The notes under the pieces were generated by a model. That model saw only the letters and a program-made list of their open reading frames with translations. It searched no databases and was not told the origin of the DNA. From an uncultured Chryseobacterium sp. (GTDB taxonomy: Bacteria > Bacteroidota > Bacteroidia > Flavobacteriales > Weeksellaceae): a stretch of DNA of 33,227 nt. How positions within the stretch are numbered: the stretch's first letter is position 1; the number at the start of each line of letters is the position of its first letter. Shown one piece after another: positions 31,860 through 33,227 of this stretch. The DNA lies in NCBI RefSeq assembly GCF_936933875.1, contig NZ_CAKZIK010000056.1, forward strand, positions 1 through 33,227, written 5' to 3'. The position numbers and the translations under genes are program-made.

Positions 31860-33053
31860 ATGATGTACAGGGTTCTAATTTTTAGTATGCTAATCTTATT
31901 TAACCTCATATCTGCGCAGAAAACCGACAGCCTGCTGCGTGTTGCTTCCATGGAAAAAGATCCGGTTAAAAAAGCGGAAGTTTATCTGAAATTGGTCAAG
32001 TTTACCGCACAAAGCGATTCGGCTAAGATTCTTTCTTATCTGAAAAAGGCGGAAGAGCTAACCCCAAAACACCATAAAGTAGGACAGGCAAGAATACAAA
32101 ATTCGTGGGGCTTCTATGAAATGCCTAAAAATCCAAAAAAAGGAAAAACACATCATCTGAAAGGATTGGAAATTTTAGGAAACGAAAATTCTGAGGAGGC
32201 ACAAAACCTCCGCGCTATGCTGTGGACCAATGTAGTAGCCGATGAGCAGCGCATGGGAAATGCACACGAGGCGATGAAGCTGATGATGAACCACGCAATA
32301 CCCGCATCTAAAAAAGCAGCCGACAAGTCTTTTCTTGCCAACAATTATCTTACAGCAGCGATCATTTTCTATAACGGCGAAAATTTGGACAAGGCCTTAC
32401 AATATGCGGAACAGGCCATCAATACAGCAAACCTGAAGAGGAATACCGCTCAGTCAAAGGAAGTCGCGCAAACAGCGCAACTGATGTCTGCAGAAATCTT
32501 TTTGAAGAAAGAAGATTATCCCACGGCAAAACGCAGACTGGATCTGATGCAAAAATCCTTATCCGAAAAAAACAATCCCGATTTCCATATTGAACTGCTG
32601 CACCTACAAAGTGTTTATTTCTTATACACGGGCAATGCAGCTGAATCTTTAAAAAAAGCTTCGGAAGGCTTGAGCTTGGCAGAAAAAAGGCAAAACCCCT
32701 ACCATCTCACTCGCCTCACCTTTATGAAATCGAAGGCACAGGCAAATTTGGGACTTTATAGCGAAGCTTCTGCAACACTGAAAAAACTTTTACAAAATAG
32801 AGTTTATGTACAGAACTATGCCGACAACCTTGCCACTATTTATGACGAGCTGTGGATGCTCGAGGAAAAACAGGGGAAGTTTAGAGATGCATTTCATTAC
32901 GCCAAAAAACGGATTGCTGTTTCAGACAGCATGAAGATTAATGATCAGAACGAAGCCATCAACGAGATGGAAACCAAGTTCCGCACAGCCGAAAAAGAAA
33001 AACAGTTGGCGGTTCAGGAGCTTGAAATCAACAAAAAAAACCAGTATATGTAG
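31860..33053 (+). CDS. TPR protein resembling a sensor lacking its output domain
   Basis: A 397-residue exported protein: signal peptide (about 1-19, LIFSMLILFNLISAQ), then about six TPR-like helical pairs (AEVYLKLVKF, ILSYLKKAEEL, NYLTAAIIFYNGENLDKALQYAEQAI, HLQSVYFLYTGNAAESLKKASEGLSLAEKR, SKAQANLGLYSEASATLKKLL) and a coiled-coil (NEAINEMETKFRTAEKEKQLAVQELEI). In Bacteroidota this TPR plus coiled-coil module, ending in a KEKQ...N-KKNQY segment, normally leads into a membrane helix and a histidine kinase or a DNA-binding output domain. Here a TAG ends the protein at exactly that point and a terminator follows six bases later. It is divergent from the module-A promoter, so it may sense or once have controlled the adjacent genes. 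Confidence 0.75.
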   Translation: MMYRVLIFSMLILFNLISAQKTDSLLRVASMEKDPVKKAEVYLKLVKFTAQSDSAKILSYLKKAEELTPKHHKVGQARIQNSWGFYEMPKNPKKGKTHHLKGLEILGNENSEEAQNLRAMLWTNVVADEQRMGNAHEAMKLMMNHAIPASKKAADKSFLANNYLTAAIIFYNGENLDKALQYAEQAINTANLKRNTAQSKEVAQTAQLMSAEIFLKKEDYPTAKRRLDLMQKSLSEKNNPDFHIELLHLQSVYFLYTGNAAESLKKASEGLSLAEKRQNPYHLTRLTFMKSKAQANLGLYSEASATLKKLLQNRVYVQNYADNLATIYDELWMLEEKQGKFRDAFHYAKKRIAVSDSMKINDQNEAINEMETKFRTAEKEKQLAVQELEINKKNQYM

Positions 33054-33058
33054 TCATG

Positions 33059-33088
33059 GTCGGAAGATTTTTCTTCCGACTTTTTTTT
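33059..33088 (+). terminator. Intrinsic terminator after the TPR gene
   Basis: A perfect 8-bp stem GTCGGAAG/CTTCCGAC (33059-33066 with 33073-33080), 6-base loop ATTTTT, then eight T. Confidence 0.92.
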
Positions 33089-33140
33089 AAAAAAACTGTT
33101 TGATTTTTTTGGTTAACTTGTTGATTTTCAATGATTTAAT

Positions 33141-33171
33141 TTGGATTAATGGATTTTATTTTGTATCTTTA
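33141..33171 (+). promoter_or_regulatory. Promoter before the last, partial gene
   Basis: TTG (33141-33143), a 20-base spacer and TATCTTTA (33164-33171) fit the Bacteroidota promoter with one change at the last base. The ATG at 33192 is 20 bases downstream. Confidence 0.5.
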
Positions 33172-33191
33172 CATCTGATAATCAATAACTT

Positions 33192-33227
33192 ATGTCAGTA
33201 TTTAAAGACCACAAGATTTCTCTTAAA
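33192..33227 (+). CDS. Start of an unidentified gene cut by the window end
   Basis: Twelve codons (MSVFKDHKISLK) begin after a promoter-like sequence and continue past the window. Too little is visible to name a family. Confidence 0.5.
   Translation, partial: MSVFKDHKISLK

Overview
The window looks like an AT-rich Bacteroidota chromosome, most likely a Chryseobacterium-type flavobacterium (family Weeksellaceae). The grounds are Bacteroidota promoter -7 boxes (TAnnTTTG), a one-piece SecDF, mevalonate-pathway isoprenoid genes, a Bacteroidota-type surface lipoprotein, and dispersed intergenic repeats of the kind seen in flavobacteria. The placement is inferred from gene content and protein style, not from a database search. 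No rRNA, tRNA or CRISPR was seen.

Positions 1-14,100 run almost entirely on the + strand. They hold the 3' end of hemN, a ParD/ParE toxin-antitoxin pair, secDF, a bifunctional-nuclease/UVR protein, a nucleoside transporter, a small membrane protein, a thiolase, an Atg22-type MFS protein, a mevalonate kinase-like protein with a UbiA prenyltransferase, a Tet-type MFS exporter, and tatA with a PAP2 phosphatase. Clear intrinsic terminators separate several of these units. Positions 14,180-21,300 hold rlmH, divergent from a YihY/BrkB membrane protein, then spoT-nhaA and acs on the - strand.

Positions 21,370-27,310 form a pyrimidine/carbamoyl-phosphate operon (pyrB-carA-carB) with three unusual insertions or controls. 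First, there is a pyrBI-type attenuator: a canonical promoter, a 26-codon leader ORF beginning at or next to the predicted transcription start, an A/U-rich tract and a terminator overlapping the leader stop codon. Second, a 34-bp imperfect inverted repeat ends two bases before the carA start codon. Third, a 459-bp cassette with 35-bp imperfect terminal inverted repeats carries a nonsense-broken four-helix-bundle gene. It lies between carA and carB and supplies the last codons of carA.

Positions 27,390-33,090 are an accessory envelope cluster: a cytochrome c lipoprotein, a surface lipoprotein, a frameshifted secreted protein, a beta-barrel protein, two paralogous secreted beta-domain proteins and a remnant paralogous to the frameshifted gene. 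Three promoters in the cluster share one layout, an upstream TACC-N8-GGTA-like operator at exactly the same distance from its -33 and -7 boxes. A divergent TPR protein that looks like a sensor kinase without its kinase half sits beside them. This local regulon and the pyr operon are the parts most worth following up.
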